Source: Pseudomonas serbica (GTDB taxonomy: Bacteria; Pseudomonadota; Gammaproteobacteria; Pseudomonadales; Pseudomonadaceae). Taken from it: 64,000 nt of DNA. The position numbers were made by a program, and so were the translations under genes. The notes below the pieces were generated by a model, which saw only the letters and a list, made by a program, of their open reading frames with translations, made no database searches and was not told the DNA's origin. Each line of letters starts with the position of its first letter. Positions within the stretch are counted from its first letter, which is position 1. The stretch lies in the NCBI RefSeq assembly GCF_028823535.1, contig NZ_JAQIYM010000013.1, forward strand, positions 62,001 through 126,000, given 5' to 3'. Positions 1-8,064 of this stretch are shown here, in pieces.

Positions 1-1366
1 GTCCGAACGGGCTGGAGTGGTGCGGTATATTCTCCTGTTGCAAACGATCGAGGATACGCTGCGCCACCACCGCGGCACCGTCACCGTCGGTGTCTGGCAA
101 TATGATGCCGATTTCCTCTCCGCCATAACGTGCCACCAGGTCTGACGGCCGCCGCACGCACGCCTCGAAAATCCGACCCACCGTCTGCAGGCAGGCGTCG
201 CCAGCCACATGCCCGAGCGAGTCGTTGAAGCGCTTGAAGTAGTCGATATCAATCATCAGCAAAGCCAGCGACGTTCCCTCACGCTGTGCTCGCCGGGCTT
301 CCATGGCAAGGCTCTCATCGAAGCAGCGCCGATTGGCCAAACCGGTAAGGGCATCTTTCATGGCAAGCAGCTCGAGTTGCCGATTCGATGAGAGCAACTG
401 CTGCTGGGCCCCACGCAACCGATCTTCGGCCTGGGTACGCCGACGGATATCCAGGATCAGGAACCAACCGATGAGACCGGTCAGTCCCAGCAGCCCCGTC
501 ACCACCACCGCGGACAGCAACGCCTCGGTTCGCCACGCGGCGAGGGCTTCGTGCTTGCCGAGTGCCACGGTCGTGACCAGCGGCAGCAGCTCACTCTTGC
601 GGAAGGCGTAAAGCCGCTCCACGCCGTCCAGGCTGGAGGCAAACGACGCGGTGCCGACTGATCGATCGACGAGGTACTTGGCGAAGATGGGCGACCTGGA
701 AAAATTGCGCCCCATGTCCTGCTCGCGAAAAGGATAACGAACCAGCAACGTACCGTCGGTATAGGACAAGCCGATAGCGCCCTCCTGCCCGACGTCGATC
801 TTGCCAAACAGGCGCAGGAAGTTTTCAACCCCCAAGGTGACCGCCACGACGCCGGCAAACTCGCCGCCAGGACCATTGAAACGACGGCTGACGGTGATCA
901 CCCATTCGTGATTGGAACGGCTCTGGATGGGCGGGCCGATAAAGATCTCGCGGGAGGGGTCGTCGCGGTGATGAATGAAATAGTCACGATCAGTGCTGTT
1001 CGCCCCGACTGGAATCGGCCGGTTGGAAGACATCAACCAGCGGCCCTGATTATCGTAGATCGTGATGCCACTGAGCTGTGGCATCAGCGGCACCTGCCGG
1101 TCGACCAACGCACTGAGCCGCTCAATCTGCGCAGGGCCGCTGCCTTCGGTTTCCAGGCGTTCGACAAGCCCGAGCAACAGCAGCGAGCTTTGCCGGACAA
1201 TGCCTTCGGAGTAAGTCGCGAGCGCCTGGGTGAGGTTCAAGCCATGGACATCCACGTCCTGCAACGCCTGTTCTCGAGAGGCCACTACCTTCCAGACAGT
1301 CAGTGACGCCAGGGAACAACCGATAACCAGCAGCAACAGCACAACAAGATGGGTATCACGCTTCAC
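1..1366 (-). CDS. Membrane sensor diguanylate cyclase (3' end outside window)
   Basis: Makes the second messenger cyclic-di-GMP from GTP at the inner membrane. The frame opens at a GTG (1364-1366) followed by a hydrophobic segment (VVLLLLVIGCSLASL). An extracytoplasmic region with a dCache/PAS-like look follows (YDNQGRWLMSS, DRDYFIHHRDD, GPPIQSRS), then a second membrane helix (LLSAVVVTGLLGLTGLIGW) and a GGDEF domain starting at DALTGLANRR. The catalytic signature is GGEEI, and an RxxD inhibitory site (RPSD) sits exactly five residues before it, so product feedback inhibition is expected. The frame runs off base 1 a few dozen residues before the usual domain end. The ligand is unknown. The start codon is inferred from the position of the first membrane helix. 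Confidence 0.88.
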   Translation of the reverse strand, partial: MKRDTHLVVLLLLVIGCSLASLTVWKVVASREQALQDVDVHGLNLTQALATYSEGIVRQSSLLLLGLVERLETEGSGPAQIERLSALVDRQVPLMPQLSGITIYDNQGRWLMSSNRPIPVGANSTDRDYFIHHRDDPSREIFIGPPIQSRSNHEWVITVSRRFNGPGGEFAGVVAVTLGVENFLRLFGKIDVGQEGAIGLSYTDGTLLVRYPFREQDMGRNFSRSPIFAKYLVDRSVGTASFASSLDGVERLYAFRKSELLPLVTTVALGKHEALAAWRTEALLSAVVVTGLLGLTGLIGWFLILDIRRRTQAEDRLRGAQQQLLSSNRQLELLAMKDALTGLANRRCFDESLAMEARRAQREGTSLALLMIDIDYFKRFNDSLGHVAGDACLQTVGRIFEACVRRPSDLVARYGGEEIGIILPDTDGDGAAVVAQRILDRLQQENIPHHSSPFG

Positions 1367-1623
1367 ATTACTACCTTATGGAAAGTCCGCTTTTCCGTTC
1401 CAGCGACTATCGGGCCAGGCCCATAGCGGCAGCCATTCGTCCTTGAACAAGGATACAAGTAGAGGTGAAACGCTGCAGCAACTGAATGATGAGGCGCTGC
1501 TTACCGGAGCTGATTTCGACCCGTAACGAACGCTCAAAGGACAATTGAACCGAGGCAGCGGTATAGTTGCGCACGTTAGATGCCGTATACCCTACAAGAT
1601 GGCACCCGCGGAAAAATCTGATC

Positions 1624-2448
1624 ATGAAAGGAACAGCAGGTCGGCCAGCCACCTCAGATTGGGTCATACGTAGCGCTCAACCTGGCAGCGTGGAACGCAT
1701 CGAAGCGTGGTTCGGCAGCCATGGCTACGACCCACATCGCCACGATACCTACTCGATCGGCCGCACCCTCGCTGGCGTGCAGAGTTTTCACTACAAGGGC
1801 GCGCTGTGCCACGGCGTGCCGGGCAACACACTTGTGCTGCACCCTGACGAAATCCATGACGGCATGGCGGGTACTGATGCGGGTTTCCGCTACCGCATGG
1901 CCTACATCGATCCGGCGCTTATTCAAAACATTCTCGGCGGTGAGCCGTTGCCCTTCATTGCTGGCGGACTGTCATCCGACCTGCGCCTGTACCGCGCCAG
2001 TGAAGCCTTCGTGCAGGCACTGGATCATCCTCTGGAAAGTCTTGAGGAGCAGGACGCCCTGTACGACCTGGCAATGGCATTGCGTGCGGTCGGTGGCAAA
2101 CCATGCGGCCGCAAACGCCTTGATTACCGCTCGGCCGAGCGCGCGAGGGCGTTCATCATGGAGCACCTTCACCAGGGCATTACCTTGGAGATGCTGGAAA
2201 AGGCCAGTGGGCGTGAACAATGGAGTCTGTCACGGGACTTCCGGGCACTTTACGGCACCAGTCCCTACCGCTTTGTCACGCTTCGGCGCCTGGACAGTTT
2301 TCGTCGGCTGATCCTCGATGGCTTCACGCTGGTCGATGCCGCCCTGGCCGCAGGCTTTCACGATCAGAGCCACATGACCCGGCACTTTACTCGCAGCTAC
2401 GGCGTGTCGCCTTTGCGCTGGCTTGAACGCTTGCGTCCTGCCTGCTGA
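1624..2448 (+). CDS. AraC-family transcriptional regulator with N-terminal cupin
   Basis: A 274-residue regulator. The N-terminal AraC-binding cupin half has a typical HDTYSIGRTLAGVQSFHYKG stretch. The C-terminal half carries two helix-turn-helix motifs (TLEMLEKASGREQWSLSRDF, then LVDAALAAGFHDQSHMTRHF) and the family end motif SYGVSPLRW. The start at 1624 was preferred over an in-frame start at 1567 because homologues begin just before the cupin and AAAGGAACAG-like spacing upstream is poor for the longer form. The cupin gene at 2521 follows on the same strand after 72 bases and is a candidate partner or target. The inducer is not evident. Confidence 0.85.
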   Translation: MKGTAGRPATSDWVIRSAQPGSVERIEAWFGSHGYDPHRHDTYSIGRTLAGVQSFHYKGALCHGVPGNTLVLHPDEIHDGMAGTDAGFRYRMAYIDPALIQNILGGEPLPFIAGGLSSDLRLYRASEAFVQALDHPLESLEEQDALYDLAMALRAVGGKPCGRKRLDYRSAERARAFIMEHLHQGITLEMLEKASGREQWSLSRDFRALYGTSPYRFVTLRRLDSFRRLILDGFTLVDAALAAGFHDQSHMTRHFTRSYGVSPLRWLERLRPAC

Positions 2449-2520
2449 CTTGCAGGATCGTACAAGAGCTGCAGGCTTTTCGTTGGATAGGCTGACCACT
2501 TCAACTACAGAGGATCAGTC

Positions 2521-2907
2521 ATGTCCGACTTCAATCAGCAACGCGCACCACACCCCGTGAACCTGGCCCAAAAGGCTTCACTGATCGAGCAACAGTGGAG
2601 CCCAAGGGTCGTCGCAGAAATGAACGACTACCAATTCAAGGTGGTGCGAATCGAAGGTGAGTTCGTCTGGCACTCGCACCCGGAGACTGATGAAGCATTC
2701 CTTGTGCTCGAAGGCATTTTGCGCATCGATCTGGCGCAGGGCTGCGTTCATGTACACCCGGGTGAACTGTATGTCGTGCCGCGTGGAGTGGAACACAGGA
2801 CAGCAGCGCACGGAGAAACGAAAATCATGATGATCGAGCCGCGAGGGGTTCTGAATACCGGTCACGAAGGTGGCGAGCGGACGGCGTTGAACGACGTCTG
2901 GATTTGA
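2521..2907 (+). CDS. Small cupin-fold protein
   Basis: A 128-residue single-domain cupin. Motif 1 reads WHSHPETDEAFLVLEG (two His and one Glu as metal ligands), and motif 2 is PGELYVVPRGVEHRT with the fourth His. There is no signal peptide, so it is cytoplasmic. Similar proteins often accompany AraC regulators as small-molecule isomerases or sensors, but no reaction can be assigned. It lies downstream of the AraC gene, with an AGAGGATCAGTC Shine-Dalgarno stretch before ATG. Confidence 0.8.
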   Translation: MSDFNQQRAPHPVNLAQKASLIEQQWSPRVVAEMNDYQFKVVRIEGEFVWHSHPETDEAFLVLEGILRIDLAQGCVHVHPGELYVVPRGVEHRTAAHGETKIMMIEPRGVLNTGHEGGERTALNDVWI

Positions 2908-2964
2908 GTCGACGGCACCTGCCGGGGTGCCACTGCAGGCCTGACTGAAAGTAGAGCCCCTAAA

Positions 2965-3009
2965 AGGCGGGCTGACCCGAGAGGCGACAAAGGGTCGAAA
3001 AGCCCGCCT
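2965..3009. other. Long imperfect hairpin downstream of the cupin gene
   Basis: AGGCGGGCT (2965-2973) pairs with AGCCCGCCT (3001-3009), and inside it GACCC pairs with GGGTC. A T-run (TTTTA) follows the stem only when read on the minus strand. The hairpin may end transcription between the cupin gene and dmeR, but it is not a textbook terminator on the plus strand. Confidence 0.45.
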
Positions 3010-3030
3010 CTGCACTCACGGAGTTTGCAT

Positions 3031-3083
3031 AGGTATAGGGGGTATACCTATACTTAAATCTGAACAGGTAAAGGGGGTATACC
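3031..3083 (+). promoter_or_regulatory. Duplicated G-tract operator of the metal sensor DmeR
   Basis: Two 18-base copies, AGGTATAGGGGGTATACC (3031-3048) and AGGTAAAGGGGGTATACC (3066-3083), differ at one base and are 35 bases apart. In copy 1 the arms AGGTATA/TATACCT flank a G5 tract, the architecture known for RcnR/FrmR/CsoR-type sensors. Copy 2 ends directly at the GTG start codon, so it also covers the Shine-Dalgarno region. Autoregulation of dmeRF is inferred. Confidence 0.72.
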
Positions 3084-3359
3084 GTGGGTCATATTGCTGC
3101 CAACAAAGACGATCTCCTCAAGCGCGTCAAACGCATCGCCGGACAAATCCAGGCCGTTGAGCGCGCATTGGAATCGGATCTCGACTGCGCGAAAACATTG
3201 CATCTGGTCGCTGCCACACGCGGCGCTATCAACGGATTGATGGAGGAAATCATCGAGGATCACGCCCGCGAGCATGTAGCGAACCCTGCGCTCAGCGAAG
3301 CGGAACGCAACCAGGGTGTCGAAGAGCTGCTTGAAGCCATTCGCCGCTACTCAAAATGA
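3084..3359 (+). CDS. dmeR: DmeR, RcnR/FrmR/CsoR-family metal-responsive repressor
   Basis: A 91-residue all-helical repressor of the CsoR/RcnR/FrmR superfamily (LLKRVKRIAGQIQAVERAL, the canonical first helix). It carries the Cys (DLDC, about residue 36) and a later His (EDHAREHV) used for metal binding. The GTG start is fixed by the operator abutting it and by the family N-terminus (MGHIAANKDDLL). It precedes a CDF exporter with a 19-base gap, the dmeRF arrangement known from rhizobia, where Co or Ni relieves repression. FrmR-type aldehyde sensing is less likely given the exporter neighbour. Confidence 0.85.
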   Translation: MGHIAANKDDLLKRVKRIAGQIQAVERALESDLDCAKTLHLVAATRGAINGLMEEIIEDHAREHVANPALSEAERNQGVEELLEAIRRYSK

Positions 3360-3378
3360 AGTCGACAGGTACAGCTTC

Positions 3379-4323
3379 ATGAACAACTCCAGCCTCAATC
3401 ACGTACACGACCACGTATTTCTTGGCGCCTCCCACGATGAGAATGCCAAGCGCACCCTCTGGGTCGTGGCGCTTACCCTGGTGATGATGGTGGGTGAAAT
3501 TACCGCCGGCTACATCACGGGCTCGATGGCGTTGCTCGCCGATGGCTTCCACATGGCGACCCATGCCGGTGCGTTGGGTATCGCGGTGGCGGCTTACGGC
3601 TACGCAAAGCGCCACGCCTCGAACAAGCGTTACAGCTTCGGTACCGGAAAGGTTGGGGACCTGGGCGGGTTCGCATCGGCGCTGATTCTCGGCGTGGTGT
3701 CCCTGGCGGTCGGAATAGAGTCGGTCATGCGGCTCTTGCAGCCGACTGAGGTTCAATTCGGCACGGCGACGCTCATTGCGATTGTCGGCCTGATCGTCAA
3801 CATCGTGAGCGCGCTTCTGCTTGGCCACGGTCACAGCCATGACCATGACCATGACCATGACCATCATGGCCACGGACATCACGGGAACGACAACAACCTC
3901 AAATCAGCCTACTTCCACGTCGTGGCGGACGCGCTGACGTCTGTCCTGGCCATTGTGGCATTGCTCGCTGGCCGATACCTCGGATGGGTATGGCTGGATC
4001 CGGTAATGGGCATCGTGGGGGCCATTGTCATCGCACGCTGGGCATGGAGCTTGATGGGCGTCACCGCCAGCGTATTGCTCGATCAAACCGATGAGCTCGT
4101 CGCAGAGGAAATCCGCGAGCTGGTTGAGAGACCTGGCGATGCCACCATCACTGACCTGCATGTCTGGCGGGTTGGGCCACAAGCGCATGCCGCGATCGTC
4201 AGTGTCATTGGCCAGGCCACAGCAGACGCCGAGAGCATTCGTGAACGATTGAAGCCTGTTCACGAAGTCAGCCACTTGACGGTCGAGTTTCGATCTGAAG
4301 GAGCTCGCCATGCCCTTGGGTAA
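3379..4323 (+). CDS. dmeF: DmeF, cation diffusion facilitator (Co/Ni exporter)
   Basis: A 314-residue inner-membrane CDF transporter that exports divalent metal in exchange for protons. The N-terminus (HVHDHVFLGASHDENAKRT) is the DmeF signature. Membrane segments begin at about residue 27. The metal site is formed by DGFHMATHA (about 55-63) and HVVADA (about 180-185). Between helices 4 and 5 lies a His/Asp-rich loop (residues 150-169, repeated HDHD). The start was taken at 3379 because upstream in-frame codons encode no family sequence. It is co-transcribed with dmeR and overlaps the next gene by 14 bases. Confidence 0.9.
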   Translation: MNNSSLNHVHDHVFLGASHDENAKRTLWVVALTLVMMVGEITAGYITGSMALLADGFHMATHAGALGIAVAAYGYAKRHASNKRYSFGTGKVGDLGGFASALILGVVSLAVGIESVMRLLQPTEVQFGTATLIAIVGLIVNIVSALLLGHGHSHDHDHDHDHHGHGHHGNDNNLKSAYFHVVADALTSVLAIVALLAGRYLGWVWLDPVMGIVGAIVIARWAWSLMGVTASVLLDQTDELVAEEIRELVERPGDATITDLHVWRVGPQAHAAIVSVIGQATADAESIRERLKPVHEVSHLTVEFRSEGARHALG

Positions 4324-4681
4324 ACGTGAACTTGCACGGATCGAGCGCCGCTTGATAGCGACACTGACCGACGCCTGCGAAACAGCAAAATCTGAAATCA
4401 AGGGCTTTACCTGGCTCACCCATACGGCTGACTTGAACGCGCTTGCCCAAACGCTGAAAGTGACCTGGGTGTTCGAAACGCTGGCCGACAGGAAACTCGC
4501 CGAGACTACCGCGAAAGTGCGGATTCTTGAGCTGACGGCCATCGCGCTGAAGGAGGCAGACATCGATCTTGTGCCCTCAGATCGCACTGTGCGCTTGGAC
4601 TCTGAGGAGGAGTGCCAACGCACCCAGGGTGGCGATTGGCACAAGCGCCTGGCGCAATTCAGCGTGTCCAAGGGTTATTGA
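4310..4681 (+). CDS. Conserved hypothetical protein in the dmeRF operon
   Basis: A 123-residue soluble protein beginning MPLGKRELARIERRLIATL. It overlaps dmeF by 14 bases and has a good Shine-Dalgarno (GAAGGAG) inside dmeF, so translational coupling is likely. It looks mostly helical and charged with two single Cys; no known domain was recognised. The operon position suggests a role linked to metal handling, but that is inference only. Confidence 0.7.
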   Translation: MPLGKRELARIERRLIATLTDACETAKSEIKGFTWLTHTADLNALAQTLKVTWVFETLADRKLAETTAKVRILELTAIALKEADIDLVPSDRTVRLDSEEECQRTQGGDWHKRLAQFSVSKGY

Positions 4682-4683
4682 CA

Positions 4684-4866
4684 ATGGCCAAGGAAATCGA
4701 AAACCCATGCATCTCGGTTTGCCAGTTGAGCGGCGACCTGTGTGTGAGCTGCGGGCGCAGCAAAGACGACATCAGGCAGTGGAAACGCATGAAGCGACCG
4801 GAAAAAATGGCCGCGGTGCAAAGGGCTAAAGCGCGTTTGAAAGGGCTGAAGAAATCACGCGGGTGA
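4684..4866 (+). CDS. DUF1289 family small Cys-rich protein
   Basis: A 60-residue protein with the DUF1289 pattern: PCISVCQLSGDLCVSCGRS, four Cys that may bind Fe-S or zinc, followed by DDIRQWKRM and a basic tail. It begins two bases after the stop of the preceding gene, so it is the last cistron of the dmeRF operon. Family members are annotated as predicted Fe-S proteins, with no established function. Confidence 0.82.
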   Translation: MAKEIENPCISVCQLSGDLCVSCGRSKDDIRQWKRMKRPEKMAAVQRAKARLKGLKKSRG

Positions 4867-5000
4867 ACTGTATGGTTTTCGAACCCGATGCAACAGGCAC
4901 AACACCGGTGCCACATTGAACACAGCCAGCGTACCGGGTCCGTTGCCAGCGCCATGACGTACAAGTCCGACAAGCTGCCTGGGTTGGAAATCAGGAATCA

Positions 5001-5010
5001 ATGGATCCCT
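5001..5010. promoter_or_regulatory. Probable VanR operator 1 (imperfect)
   Basis: ATGGATCCCT is one mismatch from the ATGGATCCAT palindrome seen at three other vanillate-locus sites. It lies 148 bases from operator 2. Confidence 0.55.
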
Positions 5011-5148
5011 TATCAAAAAATCATCGAAAAATGTGAAAGTGACCGATAATCGAACACTTTATAAAACACGATAACTATTTGTTTTATAACGAATTAAAGC
5101 AAAAAATAAAAAATACAAAGATAAAAAACCCTCACAACCCACTTCTCA

Positions 5149-5158
5149 ATGGATCCAT
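5149..5158. promoter_or_regulatory. Probable VanR operator 2
   Basis: A perfect palindrome, ATGGATCCAT. The VanR operator known from Caulobacter is also a GGATCC-centred palindrome (ATTGGATCCAAT). It lies upstream of vanK. Confidence 0.7.
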
Positions 5159-5329
5159 AAATTGATTGACTGGCACTGTACGGTGTCAGGTACAGCGCCT
5201 GCCCGCTCATAAAAATAACAAGGGTGTCGGGATGAATGACTTCTCAATCGGGTTCGAGCTTCGGCTTGCACCCACCTTCGTGTGCCTTTCTCGCTTTACC
5301 TTTAGCCAGCCTCGTCTCGAGGGGCAGCC

Positions 5330-6664
5330 ATGAGTGTCGACCTGAAGAGCGTGGTAGATGAGCGCCCCATGGCGCACTTCCAATGGCTGGCCATAGGCAT
5401 CTGTATTGTCCTGAACATGATCGATGGCTTCGACGTGTTGGTGATGGCTTTCACGGCCTCCTCGGTGTCTGCCGAATGGGGCTTGAATGGCGCGCAGATC
5501 GGTTTGCTGCTGAGTGCCGGATTGTTTGGCATGGCGGCAGGCTCGCTGTTCATTGCGCCGTGGGCGGATCGTTATGGACGTCGGCCATTGATCCTGTTTT
5601 GCCTGCTGCTTTCCGGTGCCGGCATGCTGTTGTCGGCCCTCAGCCAGACGCCGCTGCAACTGGCGCTGCTGCGCGGGTTGACCGGCCTGGGGATCGGCGG
5701 AATCCTGGCCAGCAGCAACGTGATTGCCAGTGAATATGCCAACAAGCGCTGGCGCGGGCTGGCGGTCAGCCTGCAATCCACCGGTTATGCCTTGGGCGCG
5801 ACCCTGGGCGGGCTGTTGTCGGTGTGGCTGCTGACGCACTTTGGCTGGCGTTCGGTGTTCATCTTCGGGGGCGCCGTGACCCTGGCGGTGATTCCTTTGG
5901 TGCTGCTGTATTTGCCTGAATCGCTGGACTTCCTGATCGCCCGTCGCCCCGCAAATGCCCTGGTCCGCATCAATCGCCTGGCCGCCCGCCTCGGCCAGCC
6001 CGCATTGCGCGATCTGCCCGTGGCCCTCTCGGCGCCAACTTCAGGTCGTGGCCGCCTGGCGCAGTTGCTCTCGCCGGATTCACGGCGCACCACCCTGTTG
6101 ATCTGGCTGCTGTTCTTCCTGGTGATGTTCGGCTTCTACTTCGTGATGAGCTGGACGCCGAAGCTGCTGGTCTCGGCAGGGCTGTCGGCACAGCAAGGCA
6201 TCAGCGGCGGCGTGCTGCTGAGCGTCGGTGGCATCTTCGGCGCCGCGCTGATTGGCGGCCTGGCCTCGCGCTGGCGGCTGACCCGGGTGCTGTCGCTGTT
6301 CATGCTGATTACCGCGGGCCTGCTGGTGCTGTTTGTCGGCTCCGCTTCATCGGTATCCATGGCACTGGGCCTGGGCCTGCTGATCGGACTATTCGCCAAC
6401 GGTTGCGTGGCGGGCTTGTATGCGCTGTCGCCGATTGTCTACGACGCTTCCGTGCGCACCACGGGGGTCGGTTGGGGCATCGGTATCGGGCGCATCGGCG
6501 CGATCCTGTCGCCCACCGTCGCCGGCCTGTTGCTCGACAGCGGTTGGCAGCCACTGCACCTGTATGGGGTGTTTGCCGTGGTCTTCGTGATTGCCGCCGC
6601 CGTGTTGCTGCAACTGCGGCCCAAGGCACCGGCGCAACCGGCCGCCCAACCCAGCCAGGCCTGA
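5330..6664 (+). CDS. vanK: VanK, MFS aromatic-acid:proton symporter
   Basis: A 444-residue, 12-helix inner-membrane MFS permease of the aromatic acid:H+ symporter group (PcaK/BenK/VanK). The first helix carries the diagnostic DGFDVLVMAF Asp, and the loop 2-3 motif is GSLFIAPWADRYGRRPL. The Shine-Dalgarno GAGGGGCAGCC precedes ATG. Its position upstream of an OprD-type porin and the VanR repressor, with VanR-like operators upstream, supports vanillate or a related methoxybenzoate as substrate. The symbol rests on context; other aromatic acids remain possible. Confidence 0.8.
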   Translation: MSVDLKSVVDERPMAHFQWLAIGICIVLNMIDGFDVLVMAFTASSVSAEWGLNGAQIGLLLSAGLFGMAAGSLFIAPWADRYGRRPLILFCLLLSGAGMLLSALSQTPLQLALLRGLTGLGIGGILASSNVIASEYANKRWRGLAVSLQSTGYALGATLGGLLSVWLLTHFGWRSVFIFGGAVTLAVIPLVLLYLPESLDFLIARRPANALVRINRLAARLGQPALRDLPVALSAPTSGRGRLAQLLSPDSRRTTLLIWLLFFLVMFGFYFVMSWTPKLLVSAGLSAQQGISGGVLLSVGGIFGAALIGGLASRWRLTRVLSLFMLITAGLLVLFVGSASSVSMALGLGLLIGLFANGCVAGLYALSPIVYDASVRTTGVGWGIGIGRIGAILSPTVAGLLLDSGWQPLHLYGVFAVVFVIAAAVLLQLRPKAPAQPAAQPSQA

Positions 6665-6675
6665 CCATTACAAAG

Positions 6676-6703
6676 CAGTAGCGAGGCCCTGCCCTCGCTA
6701 CTG
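6676..6703 (+). other. Intercistronic perfect hairpin between vanK and vanP
   Basis: CAGTAGCGAGG (6676-6686) and CCTCGCTACTG (6693-6703) form an 11-bp perfect stem with a six-base loop. No T-run follows, so it is more likely an mRNA stabiliser or processing or attenuation element than a simple terminator. Confidence 0.55.
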
Positions 6704-6730
6704 ACAACATCCTCCAGGAAAACAACAATA

Positions 6731-7981
6731 ATGACTTACTTTCCTCTCCCTCCCCGGGCCCTGCTCGGCGGTGCAATAGCGCTTGCCCTGATGCCTTCGG
6801 TGCAAGCTCAAAGCAGCGGTTTTCTTGAAGATTCCAAGACCAGCCTGACCCTGCGAAATTACTACTTCAATCGCGACTTCAACGATCCCGGTGCCAGCAA
6901 GAGCAAGATCGAAGAATGGGCCCAGGGCGCGATCCTCAAGTTCAGTTCCGGTTATACCCCGGGGGTTGTCGGCTTTGGCCTCGACGGCATCGCGATGCTG
7001 GGCATCAAGCTCGACAGCGGTCCGCAACGCAGCGGTTCGGAGTTGCTGCCGGTGCACGACGATGGCCGCGCCGCCGACGATTACGGGCGCGCGGGGCTGG
7101 CGGCGAAAATGCGCGTTTCCGACACCGAAATGATGCTCGGCGAACTGATGCCGGACATTCCCCTGCTGCGCTACGACGACGGCCGCCTGCTGCCGCAGAC
7201 CTTCCAGGGCGCCATGCTGGTGTCCCGGGAACTCCCCGGCCTGAGCCTGCAGGCCGGTCAATACAACGCCGTGAGCCTGCGCAACTCCTCGGACATGCAA
7301 GACCTCTCGGCGTGGGCTGCGCCCACCGTCAAGTCGGACGGCTTCAACTATGCGGGCGCCGAATACCGCTTCAACGAACAACAGACCCAGATCGGTGCCT
7401 GGTACTCGCAACTAGAAGACATCTACCAGCAAAGCTATCTGAACCTGCTGCACAAACAGAAATTCGGTGACTGGACCCTCGGCGCGAACCTGGGGTATTT
7501 CATCGACAAGGATGACGGCAGCGCCCTGATCGGCAACGTGCAGAGCCATACCGCCTATGGGCTGTTCTCGGCCAACCTGGGTGGCCACACCCTGTACCTG
7601 GGGCTGCAGAAGGTCAGCGGCGATACCGGCTGGATGTCCGTGTACGGCAGCAGTGGACGGACCCTGGGTAACGACATGTTCAACGGCAACTTCAGCAACG
7701 CCGACGAGCGTTCCTGGCAGGCGCGTTATGACTACAACTTCGTCGCCGTCGGCATTCCCGGCCTGCTGCTGATGACCCGCTACGGTCACGGCGAGAACGC
7801 CACCACCAAGGCCGGCAGCAATGGCAAGGAGTGGGAACGTGACACCGAGGTCAGCTACACCTTGCAAAGCGGCCCGCTGAAAAACCTCAGCCTGCGGGTC
7901 AACAACGCCACCAACCGTCGCAGTTTCAACAGCGACTTCGATCAGACCCGCGTGATCGTCAGCTACCCCCTGTCGCTCTGA
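6731..7981 (+). CDS. vanP: VanP, OprD-family outer-membrane porin
   Basis: A 416-residue OprD-family channel. The signal peptide (PRALLGGAIALALMPSVQAQ) is followed by the typical mature start GFLEDSKTSLTLRNYYFNRDF, and later by the DWAQG-like EEWAQGAILKFSSGYTPG. It ends in a beta-strand with a C-terminal hydrophobic residue (VSYPLSL). It imports aromatic acids across the outer membrane in concert with vanK, 66 bases upstream. In Pseudomonas the vanillate-locus OprD paralogue is called VanP (OpdK-like); the name here follows that context. Confidence 0.82.
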   Translation: MTYFPLPPRALLGGAIALALMPSVQAQSSGFLEDSKTSLTLRNYYFNRDFNDPGASKSKIEEWAQGAILKFSSGYTPGVVGFGLDGIAMLGIKLDSGPQRSGSELLPVHDDGRAADDYGRAGLAAKMRVSDTEMMLGELMPDIPLLRYDDGRLLPQTFQGAMLVSRELPGLSLQAGQYNAVSLRNSSDMQDLSAWAAPTVKSDGFNYAGAEYRFNEQQTQIGAWYSQLEDIYQQSYLNLLHKQKFGDWTLGANLGYFIDKDDGSALIGNVQSHTAYGLFSANLGGHTLYLGLQKVSGDTGWMSVYGSSGRTLGNDMFNGNFSNADERSWQARYDYNFVAVGIPGLLLMTRYGHGENATTKAGSNGKEWERDTEVSYTLQSGPLKNLSLRVNNATNRRSFNSDFDQTRVIVSYPLSL

Positions 7982-7989
7982 TCCCCCGC

Positions 7990-8010
7990 CAGGGGCGCGT
8001 GTCGCCCCTG
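7990..8010 (+). terminator. Stem-loop after vanP
   Basis: CAGGGGCG (7990-7997) pairs with CGCCCCTG (8003-8010), followed by the pyrimidine-rich TATCTCTCCC. It is a weak intrinsic terminator or attenuator before vanR. Confidence 0.5.
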
Positions 8011-8064
8011 TATCTCTCCCCTCCTTGCGCTACTATGGCGAACCTACCTCTGGAAGTCGCCTGC

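Larger units (their letters stand above)
4867..5329 (+). promoter_or_regulatory. AT-rich control region of the vanillate transport operon
   Basis: This 463-base gap holds no convincing gene. Bases about 5010-5135 are strikingly AT-rich (long A runs) compared with the surrounding sequence. Two GGATCC-centred palindromes bracket the AT-rich part (listed separately). It is the likely promoter region of vanK-vanP-vanR. Confidence 0.6.

Noticed and set aside
908..1306. 132-codon plus-strand frame
   Set aside because: Antisense to the sensor region of the diguanylate cyclase, whose minus frame has GGEEI and membrane helices.
3838..3884. CATGAC tandem repeats resembling a simple-sequence or CRISPR-like tract
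   Set aside because: They encode the His/Asp-rich loop of DmeF; no spacers or array structure.
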